NCBI GenBank assembly: GCA_903945175.1
Contig: CAJAUM010000110.1
Span: 101,626-165,625 of the forward strand
DNA length: 64,000 nt
From: an uncultured Bacteroidales bacterium
GTDB taxonomy: Bacteria > Bacteroidota > Bacteroidia > Bacteroidales > FEN-979
Reading direction: 5' to 3'
Within the stretch, counting starts at the first letter, position 1, and each line of letters begins with the position of its first letter. The translations under genes and the position numbers were made by a program. The notes under the pieces were generated by a model. The model made no database searches. It had not been told where the DNA came from and saw only the letters and a program-made list of their open reading frames with translations. This document shows, in pieces, positions 20,166 through 30,798 of this stretch.

Positions 20166-21689
20166 TTATTTAAAATCACGGAGATCAAATGGCAGCGGCG
20201 TGCTGGTAAGGAAGTCAAACAGGGTCATTTTCCTGATTTCGTAATAGCTTCTCCAGAAGGTCTGGAGTGCGTAATAGTAATTTTTTTGTGAGTTGTCTGT
20301 TTCAATCTGGGCATTATTAAGGTCAAGGATGCTGTTGATTTTCCCGATCAGATATCTTCCCTTGGTTACTTCATAGCTTTTGCGGGCGACGGTATCCGAT
20401 TTTGCAGCAATTTTAAGTTGATTTTGCTGCATGTTAAATTCAATCACCTTGAGATAAACATTGCGCTGAAAATCGATGATCTCCTGTTCAACAGAATTTT
20501 TCACAATCTCTTCCTGCGATTGAGCCACTTTGATCTGCCCGCGGGCAACTCCCCAGTCGACGATTGGAATGGTAAGTCCAACAGAGATCTGGCGCTGATC
20601 CAGCGGATTGAGATAGGCATCCGGAAGCGTCGGACCGGATTGCTGAAGTCCGATCAATGCGTGGATCTGTGCGTCGAACCGGCCGGTCAGTTTGGCGTAG
20701 TTCACCGCACTGGCAGCTTCGAGCAAACGACGCTTAAAGTCAAGCGTGTTCGAAGAATTTTCATTTGCCAGGGAGACGGCATTATCCGGGTTAATTTTAA
20801 AAAAATGAATATTGCCAGGGGGCAGCAATACAATGGGTACGCTATCCTGGATACGGAGGAATGATTTAAAGCGGAATTGGGCATTGTCAAGGGCCAGTTC
20901 TGCATTTTCAACCGCAGCCTGGGCTTTCAGGAAATTTAACTCCAGTTGAAGGAGGTCATTTTCAGCGATTTTGCCAAGCTGGTACCTGCCTTTGGCAATC
21001 CGGTAAAGGGTATCATAATTTGAGAGGTTTGTCAGGGCGATTTTTTTTTCAACCTGGGCCTGTAGTAAAGTGAAGAAATGGTTTGTGGTTGTGATGCAGA
21101 TTTGTTCAATGTCTTCGATGTATTTGCGTTTGGCAAGAGAAAATTTGAGCGGCTTGATCTTTTTGTCCCAGCGGTAGGGATTATAGGTGAAAATGGGTTG
21201 GTATAATTCAACGTTAACCGGATAGCTGAGGAAAGACTTCGGATTTTCCATATTGGCATTGTTCACTCCACTCAAATATGAATTGACAGATATGGTTCCG
21301 CCTGTAATTCCAATTTTTTGAGTCAGTGCGAGATTCGCCTGTGCGCTGATATATTTTGAACTTACATAACCCTGGGAACCATCTGGGTTGAGATAGGGGG
21401 AGATGCTCTGTGTAATGTTGGGCAGCGTTGAGGTGAGTCCCAATGAAGGCAGATTTGATGCCTTGTATGACCTGAACTCCCAGTAGCTTTTGCGAAAAGT
21501 TTGCTTGGCATTCAGCGCATCAGGCGATTGGGCCTTTGAAATTTCAATGGACTCCAACAGTGTTAACTTGCGCATTTGGTATTGCCCCCAGGCGCACTGA
21601 AAGCTTGTGAAAAGCGTAATAAAAAACACCAGTGAGGCATGTTTTACAAATAACTTCATTTGGTTGTTATTCATGTCTGAGTGATTCAA
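20166..21689 (-). CDS. TolC family outer-membrane efflux protein
   Basis: 507 aa; adjacent to MacB-like permease and HlyD-like adaptor; YLIGKINSILDLNNAQIETDNSQKNYYYALQTFWRSYYEIRKMTLFDF. Confidence 0.85.
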   Translation of the reverse strand: MNHSDMNNNQMKLFVKHASLVFFITLFTSFQCAWGQYQMRKLTLLESIEISKAQSPDALNAKQTFRKSYWEFRSYKASNLPSLGLTSTLPNITQSISPYLNPDGSQGYVSSKYISAQANLALTQKIGITGGTISVNSYLSGVNNANMENPKSFLSYPVNVELYQPIFTYNPYRWDKKIKPLKFSLAKRKYIEDIEQICITTTNHFFTLLQAQVEKKIALTNLSNYDTLYRIAKGRYQLGKIAENDLLQLELNFLKAQAAVENAELALDNAQFRFKSFLRIQDSVPIVLLPPGNIHFFKINPDNAVSLANENSSNTLDFKRRLLEAASAVNYAKLTGRFDAQIHALIGLQQSGPTLPDAYLNPLDQRQISVGLTIPIVDWGVARGQIKVAQSQEEIVKNSVEQEIIDFQRNVYLKVIEFNMQQNQLKIAAKSDTVARKSYEVTKGRYLIGKINSILDLNNAQIETDNSQKNYYYALQTFWRSYYEIRKMTLFDFLTSTPLPFDLRDFK

Positions 21690-23046
21690 CAGGATCTTGT
21701 TTAGCAGCGCGCTGTGAGGGCATATACCCGAAAATTATCCCCACAGAAGCGGAAACGCCGAAGGAGATAAAGATGGAGACAGGAGAAACAATGGTGAGTA
21801 TTCCGGTGAGTTCCATGATGATTTTAGAAAGTGCCAGTCCGAGAATAATTCCGATCAATCCACCGCTAATGCTAAGCAAGGTGGCTTCCATCAGGAATTG
21901 GAGGATAATATCGCGCTTGGTTGCTCCAATGGCCTGGCGGATTCCAATTTCCTTTATGCGTTCCATGACCGATGCCAGCATGATATTCATGATACCAATT
22001 CCTCCGACCAGGAGTGAGATACTGGCGATGGCACCCAACACGATATTGAAAATATCTTTGGTACGTTGTTCCTGTTTGAGCAGTAATTCCGGGACTTTGA
22101 TCTCCACATCCTCGACACCGGCATGGCGGCGGATCATCATCTTCTTCAGAATTTCAACGGTCGGTCCAATCTGTGAACTTTCCTTAACCTGGACAACGAT
22201 TTTATCAATCTGGTTTGTGCCTTTATCGCCTGAGGCTGCATTATCCATATACATGGTACTCATGCCATCGGAATAAACGGTACCCCCGTGAAGTGAACTT
22301 GCTGTAATCATCGACCGATCCTTGAAACGGCGCAACAAGGTCTGGATGGGGGCATAGATCGAATTATTATAATCAGATACCCCCAGGTTATCGATACTTG
22401 ACTGGCTTATTTCCCTTTTTTTCAGTACACCAATGATATGAAGCCAAATGGGACCGCATTTTATATCTTTTCCAACGGCATTTTCTGTGGGAAAGAATTT
22501 AGACTTAAGCGAAGGACCGATGATGCAAACGGATTTCCCATCCTTGAGTTGTTCGTCATTAAACATTTCACCTTCCTGAAGTTGAAGGGCGAAAACCCTG
22601 AAAAAATCAGGAGTGACTCCTGTAAATTTTGCCGATGTCTTGATGCCATCTTTGACGATATCGGTTTCGTAAATGACCTCAGGGCTGACTGTTGAAACTG
22701 TTGGAATGATGGATTTGATCGCTTGGGCATCTTTCAGGCTGAGTCCGGGGGAGAATTTTCCTTTATTCTTATCTGTACCTTGCTCTTGTGAATCACTGTT
22801 CTGGTCACTGCTCTGGGATGAACTTGCTTTGGGCTTCTCAGGTTTTGGGGCGATGATGATGTTGTTAACTCCAACCAGTTTCATCTGGTCCAGGATTTCC
22901 TTTTTAGCCCCATTCCCGATGGCCATCATGGTTATGACAGCAGCGACGCCGAAGATGATCCCCAATGCTGTTAGAACAGACCTGAATTTATTGATGAAGA
23001 CAGCTTCGAGGGCTATATTGAAGATGTATTTGTAACGTTCCAGCAT
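21667..23046 (-). CDS. MacB-like ABC transporter permease
   Basis: Likely start MLERYKYIFNIALEAVFINKFRSVLTALGIIFGVAAVITMMAIGNGAKKEI; the track start at 23118 adds repeat-encoded residues. Confidence 0.9.
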   Translation of the reverse strand: MLERYKYIFNIALEAVFINKFRSVLTALGIIFGVAAVITMMAIGNGAKKEILDQMKLVGVNNIIIAPKPEKPKASSSQSSDQNSDSQEQGTDKNKGKFSPGLSLKDAQAIKSIIPTVSTVSPEVIYETDIVKDGIKTSAKFTGVTPDFFRVFALQLQEGEMFNDEQLKDGKSVCIIGPSLKSKFFPTENAVGKDIKCGPIWLHIIGVLKKREISQSSIDNLGVSDYNNSIYAPIQTLLRRFKDRSMITASSLHGGTVYSDGMSTMYMDNAASGDKGTNQIDKIVVQVKESSQIGPTVEILKKMMIRRHAGVEDVEIKVPELLLKQEQRTKDIFNIVLGAIASISLLVGGIGIMNIMLASVMERIKEIGIRQAIGATKRDIILQFLMEATLLSISGGLIGIILGLALSKIIMELTGILTIVSPVSIFISFGVSASVGIIFGYMPSQRAAKQDPVESLRHE

Positions 23047-23054
23047 GCGGGGTA

Positions 23055-23109
23055 ATGACGAATGACGAATGACGAATGACGAATGACGAATGACGAATGA
23101 CGAATGACC
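23055..23109. repeat. Heptamer tandem array, locus 1: (ATGACGA)x7 then ATGACC
   Basis: Direct reading: seven perfect ATGACGA copies 23055-23103 plus a partial. Confidence 0.98.
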
Positions 23110-23126
23110 GGATATCACATGTGTGT

Positions 23127-24482
23127 TTATTTTTTGAAAATAACGGTTGGCGGGCTTTGAGATTTGCCTGAATCTTTAACTGCTGGTTTTCTTGGTTTTA
23201 CAACAGGTGGTTTTTCTTTATATTTTGCGATGATCTCCTTGGATAGCATCTCGATAGCCAGTTTGTCTGATTTCTCGGGTGGTACCAGCAATACCTCGTC
23301 TTCCTGTTGAAGTCCTGCCCGGATAATGATTTCATTGTCATTGGATTGTCCTACAATCACGTGTTGCTTTACAACGGAGCCCCCATCTTTTTTGTAGACA
23401 AATGCAACAGAATCATTGTTAAAGATGGCTTCAATGGGGATGAAGAGGACGCTGTCGACAATGCTGGTGAGGATCTTGTTTTTGGTGGTCATTGCAGGGC
23501 GCAGAATTGAATCAAATTCATTGACGACAATTCTGACCTCGTAAACCTTGGCATTTGAGTTTTGGAGTTGTTCCCCGATGTTGGCGACTTCAATGACTTT
23601 ACCGGTGAATTTTTTCTCAGGGAAGGCATCGATGCCAATCTGTACCTGCTGGCCGGTTTTCACTTTACTGATATCGATTTCGTTGATGTATGTTTTTGAA
23701 ATCATTTCGGACAGGTCAGGAAGTTCGGCAACCACGTTATCCCATGCATTCACGGTGGCCCCAACCCCCATTTTGTTGCCATCCCAGTTTCGCTTGTAGA
23801 TTACCATTCCTGCTTTTGGGGCAAGTACGTTAAATTGTTTCAGCACGTCGGTCATTTGTTCCAGCTTTCGTTGAGCCTGGTTGTAGGAGGCAGATACCTC
23901 CTGCATGTTAGCAACGGCTTTCTGGTAGCGCAGTTTGTAATTTTTTTCGGCCTGTTCGAATGCACGCTGTCCTTTTTCAAGGTCGATTTGCACCTGCCTG
24001 ATGGTTGCAGGAGGTTCATATTTCGATTGGTCTAACGTGATCTTCTTTTCTTCAAGGGCATACTGCAGATTAATCAGTTCATCGCGGGCGCTGCGGAGTT
24101 CCAGGGAGGTATCCAGCCGTGTTTTGGTCATCTGTGATTCCAGTTTTTCCAGGTTGGTTTCTTCGTCCTTGATTTTATTTGAAATCTCAGTCCGGTCGAG
24201 AGAGGCAACATACTGCCCCGAATCGACCACCGTTCCATCAGGGATGATATCCTGGATTTTTACCTGCCAGATCTGAATTTGCCGAAGCCCCTGGGGGCCA
24301 TATATTTTTTCAGAGCTTTTAGCAATTAATTCGCCCGTAGTGGTCACCTCGATCGGGAAATTCCCGTGTTTAACTTTAGCCGTGACCTGTTCTCCTTTGT
24401 TATTCTTTGAAAAGAAGAAATAGGCAATGATGGCCAGGACAATTACTCCGGCGATTAGGTAAATATAATTTTTTCGGGTCAT
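23127..24482 (-). CDS. HlyD/RND-type periplasmic adaptor subunit
   Basis: N-terminal TM; GQYVASLDRTEISNKIKDEETNLEKLE...FNVLAPKAGMVIYKRNWDGNKMGVGATV. Confidence 0.9.
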   Translation of the reverse strand: MTRKNYIYLIAGVIVLAIIAYFFFSKNNKGEQVTAKVKHGNFPIEVTTTGELIAKSSEKIYGPQGLRQIQIWQVKIQDIIPDGTVVDSGQYVASLDRTEISNKIKDEETNLEKLESQMTKTRLDTSLELRSARDELINLQYALEEKKITLDQSKYEPPATIRQVQIDLEKGQRAFEQAEKNYKLRYQKAVANMQEVSASYNQAQRKLEQMTDVLKQFNVLAPKAGMVIYKRNWDGNKMGVGATVNAWDNVVAELPDLSEMISKTYINEIDISKVKTGQQVQIGIDAFPEKKFTGKVIEVANIGEQLQNSNAKVYEVRIVVNEFDSILRPAMTTKNKILTSIVDSVLFIPIEAIFNNDSVAFVYKKDGGSVVKQHVIVGQSNDNEIIIRAGLQQEDEVLLVPPEKSDKLAIEMLSKEIIAKYKEKPPVVKPRKPAVKDSGKSQSPPTVIFKK

Positions 24483-24508
24483 GAAGAGGGCGGGTTGAAG
24501 AAGCTTAA

Positions 24509-26473
<1,965 letters not shown>

Positions 26474-26575
26474 TTAGTTGTAATAAATAAACTACAAAGC
26501 AAAGGTACGATTTTTTTTGTTACCTTAATCTAAGAAAACCTCAGGAAAATCAATGATTTTATTAACAATTTGCGG

Positions 26576-27631
26576 TTAAAAACCCAGCAGCTTTTCCATG
26601 ATAATGGTGGCTGACTTTCCAGTGCCAAATCCCGGTCGTTGGGCGGCAGTTGGGAGGTCAGTTTTGGCGGCCTTTTCAATGAGAATTGGATCGCTTCCTG
26701 TGACGATATTCCATTGATCATGGAGTGTCTCGATCCATTCCGTTTCGGTGCGCAGGGTGATGCATTGTTTTTTCAGGAAGTATGCCTCCTTCTGGAGTCC
26801 GCCGGAATCGGTCATCACCTTGGTTGAATCGATGGTGAGTTTCATCATCTGGAGGTACCCGACAGGGTCGATGATATGTACATTTGCAGGGATGGTAAAA
26901 GCAGACTGGAGGATTTTCCGGGTTCTCGGGTGGATAGGCAAAACAATGGAATGGTTCAACCTGGAGAAGGCCTGGAAAATGTTTTTTAGATTTTCGGGGT
27001 TGTCCGTATTTTCGGCACGATGAATTGTCGCAAGAAGGTATTCAGGAGGAATTCCAGGTGTTTTATATTTTGAAGCATCTCGTTGAATCTGATCCTTATA
27101 GTACAAAACAGAGTCATACATCACATCACCGGAGAAGCAGGTGACATCGGCAAGTCCTTCGTGGGAGAGGTTGTCAATGGCTGTTTGGGTTGGGGCAAAG
27201 AGGATATCAGCGATGTGGTCGGTGACAATCCTGTTGAGTTCTTCGGGCATGGCACGGTTGAAACTGCGCAGTCCGGCCTCAACGTGGGCAACAGGGATAT
27301 GCAGTTTGGCAGCGGCCAGCGCTCCTGCCAGTGTCGAGTTGGTATCCCCATATACCAGGGTGCAATCCGGTTTTTCTTTTATCAGGATATCCTCAATGCC
27401 CCTGAGCATGATCCCTGTTTGTGTGGCATGGCTTCCTGAGCCCACTTCAAGGTTGTAGTCGGGCAAAGGAATGTTCAACTCCCGGAAGAAGATATCGGAC
27501 ATATTCTCATCATAATGCTGCCCTGTATGCAGCAGTATTTCATGGATGGCTGCATTGGCGCGGAGCACCCTGGATACGGTTGCTGCTTTAATAAATTGGG
27601 GGCGGGCGCCTACAATGGATACGATCTTCAT
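26576..27631 (-). CDS. wecB: UDP-N-acetylglucosamine 2-epimerase (non-hydrolysing)
   Basis: KIVSIVGARPQFIKAA, HVEAGLRSFNRAMPEELNRIVTDHIADILFAPT, TDSGGLQKEAYFLKKQCITLRTETEWIET. Confidence 0.93.
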   Translation of the reverse strand: MKIVSIVGARPQFIKAATVSRVLRANAAIHEILLHTGQHYDENMSDIFFRELNIPLPDYNLEVGSGSHATQTGIMLRGIEDILIKEKPDCTLVYGDTNSTLAGALAAAKLHIPVAHVEAGLRSFNRAMPEELNRIVTDHIADILFAPTQTAIDNLSHEGLADVTCFSGDVMYDSVLYYKDQIQRDASKYKTPGIPPEYLLATIHRAENTDNPENLKNIFQAFSRLNHSIVLPIHPRTRKILQSAFTIPANVHIIDPVGYLQMMKLTIDSTKVMTDSGGLQKEAYFLKKQCITLRTETEWIETLHDQWNIVTGSDPILIEKAAKTDLPTAAQRPGFGTGKSATIIMEKLLGF

Positions 27632-27682
27632 GGCATCAATTTGAGAAAAAAAGAAACAACAGTTCCGTAAGCAGGATTTTGT

Positions 27683-28080
27683 TTTAATCTGTCATTTATC
27701 TGAGCCTGCCGTCGCCGACAGGCTTTAGCGACCTACCCTCCAGCATTGGGCGAGCAACCCTTGACAGCTGGTATACTTGGTCTTTCAACCCATGAGGTTT
27801 ACCCATCCGGATGATCACCCACCCGGATCGTGGTCTCTTACACCGCATTTTCACCCTTACCCCGGATAACAGCGAACCTGTTTCCCTTTAGAAACAAGTT
27901 CGCTGCAACCCGGGGCGGTCATTTTCTGTGGCACTTTCTGTCTCCCGGGCCTTTTTATCCCTGGATCCTTCCCGTTAGGAAGCATGGTGCTCTGTGTTGT
28001 CCCGACTTTCCTCTGTGATTGATGTGTGGCTATCACACGTGATAACCGGTTGTCAGTCACAGCGACAGAACGAACTGTTG
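27683..28080 (-). ncRNA. rnpB: RNase P RNA
   Basis: Minus strand contains GAGGAAAGTCGGGACA, ACAGAAA...ACCGC, GGGTAAGGGTGAAAATGCGGTGTAAGAG and terminal AGATAAATGACAG, the conserved P RNA blocks; boundaries approximate. Confidence 0.93.
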
Positions 28081-28086
28081 TTGCCG

Positions 28087-28094
28087 CAAAGATA
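28087..28094 (-). promoter_or_regulatory. Bacteroidota -7 box (TATCTTTG) for rnpB
   Basis: CAAAGATA on plus strand, about 7 nt before the inferred rnpB 5' end. Confidence 0.6.
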
Positions 28095-28116
28095 CGAATT
28101 ATCCGTGAATTGTGGC

Positions 28117-28124
28117 TATCTTTG
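28117..28124 (+). promoter_or_regulatory. Bacteroidota -7 box (TATCTTTG) for the MATE gene
   Basis: TATCTTTG 5 nt upstream of ATG at 28130; no clear -33 TTG. Confidence 0.5.
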
Positions 28125-28129
28125 CACCC

Positions 28130-29494
28130 ATGAAAGATCTCAGTTATGGCAATGAGGGCAGGCTGATTCTGAAGTTTGCCATTCCCATGTTACTTGGAAA
28201 TGTTTTTCAGCAGATGTACAATATCGTCGACAGTGTTGTGGTCGGGAAATACATCGGCAAGGGAGCGTTGGCAGCTGTGGGGACATCGGGGCCCATTATT
28301 TTTCTCCTTGTATCATTTATCATTGGCATAACGATGGGGTTCACCGTTGTCGTATCCCAGTATTTTGGAGCCAAGCAGCTCGACAATGTTAAGAAGGCCA
28401 TCAATACGCTGTACGTCTTCACTTTTTTTACCTCGATCGTAGTAAGTGTGGGCGGAATCATGCTGAGCAGCTGGATTTTCAAGATCATCGATCTTGACCC
28501 GGCCATCGTTCCTGACGCCAAGTTGTTTTTATCCATATTTCTTGCGGGTTTGATCTTTCTTTTTGGATATAACGGGACCAGTGCGATCTTGCGTGGGCTT
28601 GGCGATTCAAAGACACCGCTGTACTTTTTGATAGGGTCTGTGGGGTTAAACATCATTCTCGATTTAATCTTTGTTCCTATATTCCACTGGGGTGTTGCCG
28701 GTGTGGCCATTGCTACGGTTATTTCTGAAGCCTGCGCATTTATTGCCCAGATCGTTTATCTGAACCGCTACCACAAGGTGGTAAAGTTCTCCTTCAAGGA
28801 TTTGACGTTTGACCGTGAGATCTTTAAAAAGAGCATGAGGATCGGACTGCCTACAGGATTCCAGCAAACATTTGTTGCTGCGGGTATGGTTGCGTTATAC
28901 TGGATTGTAAACAAGTTCGGTATTGATGCCAATGCGGCATACAGTGCAGCAGGAAGGATTGACAGTTTCGCGTCCATGCCGGCCATGAGTTTCGCTGTTG
29001 CGCTCTCAACTTTTGTGGGGCAGAACATGGGGGCCAATCGTCCCGACCGTGTCAAAGCAGGATTACGGGCAACCCTGATCATGACCAGTTTCATCTCTCT
29101 CATCGTCTCCCTGGTCACTGTTCTATTTGGAAGATTTCTCATGCGGATGTTCACCAACGACCCTGTTGTGATTGCAATGGGAGGGGACTATTTACGCATC
29201 ATTGGTTCATTTTACATCCTGTTTTCACTCATGTTCGTCATCAATGGTGTGTTACGCGGCGCAGGCGACACCTTGATCCCAATGTTTATAAGCCTCTTCT
29301 CCTTGTGGCTGGTCCGCATCCCGGTGGCGTACTTTCTTGCCAATAATCCTGCAATCGGCGTACACGGGATATGGTGGTCGATCCCTATCGGCTGGTTTTC
29401 GGGAGTCGTTTTATATTTTGGATATTACCGAATGGGATACTGGAAGAAGAAGGCTGTTGTAAAATATGGTTCCGGACAGGCTAAAGAGACTTAG
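28130..29494 (+). CDS. MATE family efflux transporter
   Basis: MKDLSYGNEGRLILKFAIPMLLGNVFQQMYNIVDSVVVGKYIGKGALAAVG; ATG at 28130 preferred over 28112. Confidence 0.93.
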   Translation: MKDLSYGNEGRLILKFAIPMLLGNVFQQMYNIVDSVVVGKYIGKGALAAVGTSGPIIFLLVSFIIGITMGFTVVVSQYFGAKQLDNVKKAINTLYVFTFFTSIVVSVGGIMLSSWIFKIIDLDPAIVPDAKLFLSIFLAGLIFLFGYNGTSAILRGLGDSKTPLYFLIGSVGLNIILDLIFVPIFHWGVAGVAIATVISEACAFIAQIVYLNRYHKVVKFSFKDLTFDREIFKKSMRIGLPTGFQQTFVAAGMVALYWIVNKFGIDANAAYSAAGRIDSFASMPAMSFAVALSTFVGQNMGANRPDRVKAGLRATLIMTSFISLIVSLVTVLFGRFLMRMFTNDPVVIAMGGDYLRIIGSFYILFSLMFVINGVLRGAGDTLIPMFISLFSLWLVRIPVAYFLANNPAIGVHGIWWSIPIGWFSGVVLYFGYYRMGYWKKKAVVKYGSGQAKET

Positions 29495-29499
29495 CGCGT

Positions 29500-30798
29500 T
29501 CATGCCGAAATATCATCCAGTGTTTTGGATAACTGTCGTGTGAGTTCCCTTCTTGAAAATTTTTCAATTTCCTGGCTTTGGATGGTAAGTGTTCCTCTTT
29601 TATATCCTTCATAGAGGTGAAGTATATGTTGTTTCATTTTTTCAACATCGCCAAAACCGGCAAGCAGTCCGGCCTTTGTTTCATTCAGAATTCTGGCAGC
29701 ATCACCATCTTCGGGCCCGAGGCATAAAACAGGCCGTCGGGCTGCGAGGTATTCAAAAAATTTACCTGTTAGGATCATCCTGGAATTCGGGGTGTTGTTG
29801 ATGATCAGGAGCAGCACCTGTGACTGCCGCTGGCATGTAACCACTTCGTCATGCGGCATGTAGTCAACTTTCTTAACAAACCGCGACAAACCTGATTCTT
29901 CAATTGCGGAGGTGACTGTAAAATCAACCTTACCCACCAATTTAATCTCCAGGTCGTCGGCCAGGCCGGCATGGCTGGCTACCAGACTTTTCAAGGCATC
30001 CCAGAGTGTAACAGGGTTTCGCGAACTGACCAGTGTCCCGATGTGCGCGATGGAAAATTTTTGATCAGCTTCAGGAGGCAACTGAGCCACATCGTCCGTG
30101 TCGTATCCATTTGTAATCACAATGTATCGCCGGTGCAGGATCTTATCGAAATCGTCGGCCATGGTATTGCTGATTACGGTGACCGCATTTGCATTTCGGA
30201 GAACTTTTTTCTCCAGGTTCCGGTGTTTTTTATCTGCCAGGCAGGTCAGCTTAAGGTCTTTGTAAAAATCGATGTTTGTCCAGGGATCACGGAAGTCGGC
30301 AAGCCAGGGGATTATGAATTTCGAAGCCAGCTGCATGGCAATCATGTGGGTACTGTGTGGCGGTCCGGTTGAAATAATCACATCAACAGGATGGTTCGCC
30401 AGGTACTTGATCAAAAATCGGGTGGATGGCCCGATCCAGAATTTCCGGGCATCGGGGATGAAAAAGTTGCCTCTGACCCATATGGAGAAGTCTTCGAGGG
30501 TTTTATTCTTTTTTTTCTCTGAGAGGAAGGCTGCATTGATTTTATCCTCTTTTTTCTGACCAAGCAATTTCTTGTATGCCAGATAGGGTTCCCATATGGG
30601 AAATTTCAACACTTCAATCCCTGGCGGTATATCTTTGAAGAGGGAGGTGTCCGTTTCAGGATATTCAGGGTTTTCAGGACAAAACACCACAGGTTCCCAT
30701 CCGAATTCGCGAAGGTATTTAACAAATTTCAACCATCGCTGTACACCGGCACCGCCGCTGGGAGGCCAGTAATAGGTGATGATCAGCGCTTTTTTCAT
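29500..30798 (-). CDS. Glycosyltransferase (GT4-like)
   Basis: ALIITYYWPPSGGAGVQRWLKFVKYLREFGWEPVVFCPEN...GKFFEYLAARRPVLCLGPEDGDA. Confidence 0.85.
   Translation of the reverse strand: MKKALIITYYWPPSGGAGVQRWLKFVKYLREFGWEPVVFCPENPEYPETDTSLFKDIPPGIEVLKFPIWEPYLAYKKLLGQKKEDKINAAFLSEKKKNKTLEDFSIWVRGNFFIPDARKFWIGPSTRFLIKYLANHPVDVIISTGPPHSTHMIAMQLASKFIIPWLADFRDPWTNIDFYKDLKLTCLADKKHRNLEKKVLRNANAVTVISNTMADDFDKILHRRYIVITNGYDTDDVAQLPPEADQKFSIAHIGTLVSSRNPVTLWDALKSLVASHAGLADDLEIKLVGKVDFTVTSAIEESGLSRFVKKVDYMPHDEVVTCQRQSQVLLLIINNTPNSRMILTGKFFEYLAARRPVLCLGPEDGDAARILNETKAGLLAGFGDVEKMKQHILHLYEGYKRGTLTIQSQEIEKFSRRELTRQLSKTLDDISA

Noticed and set aside
27830-28060. Small ORFs inside 27.8-28.06 kb
   Set aside because: They lie within the RNase P RNA.
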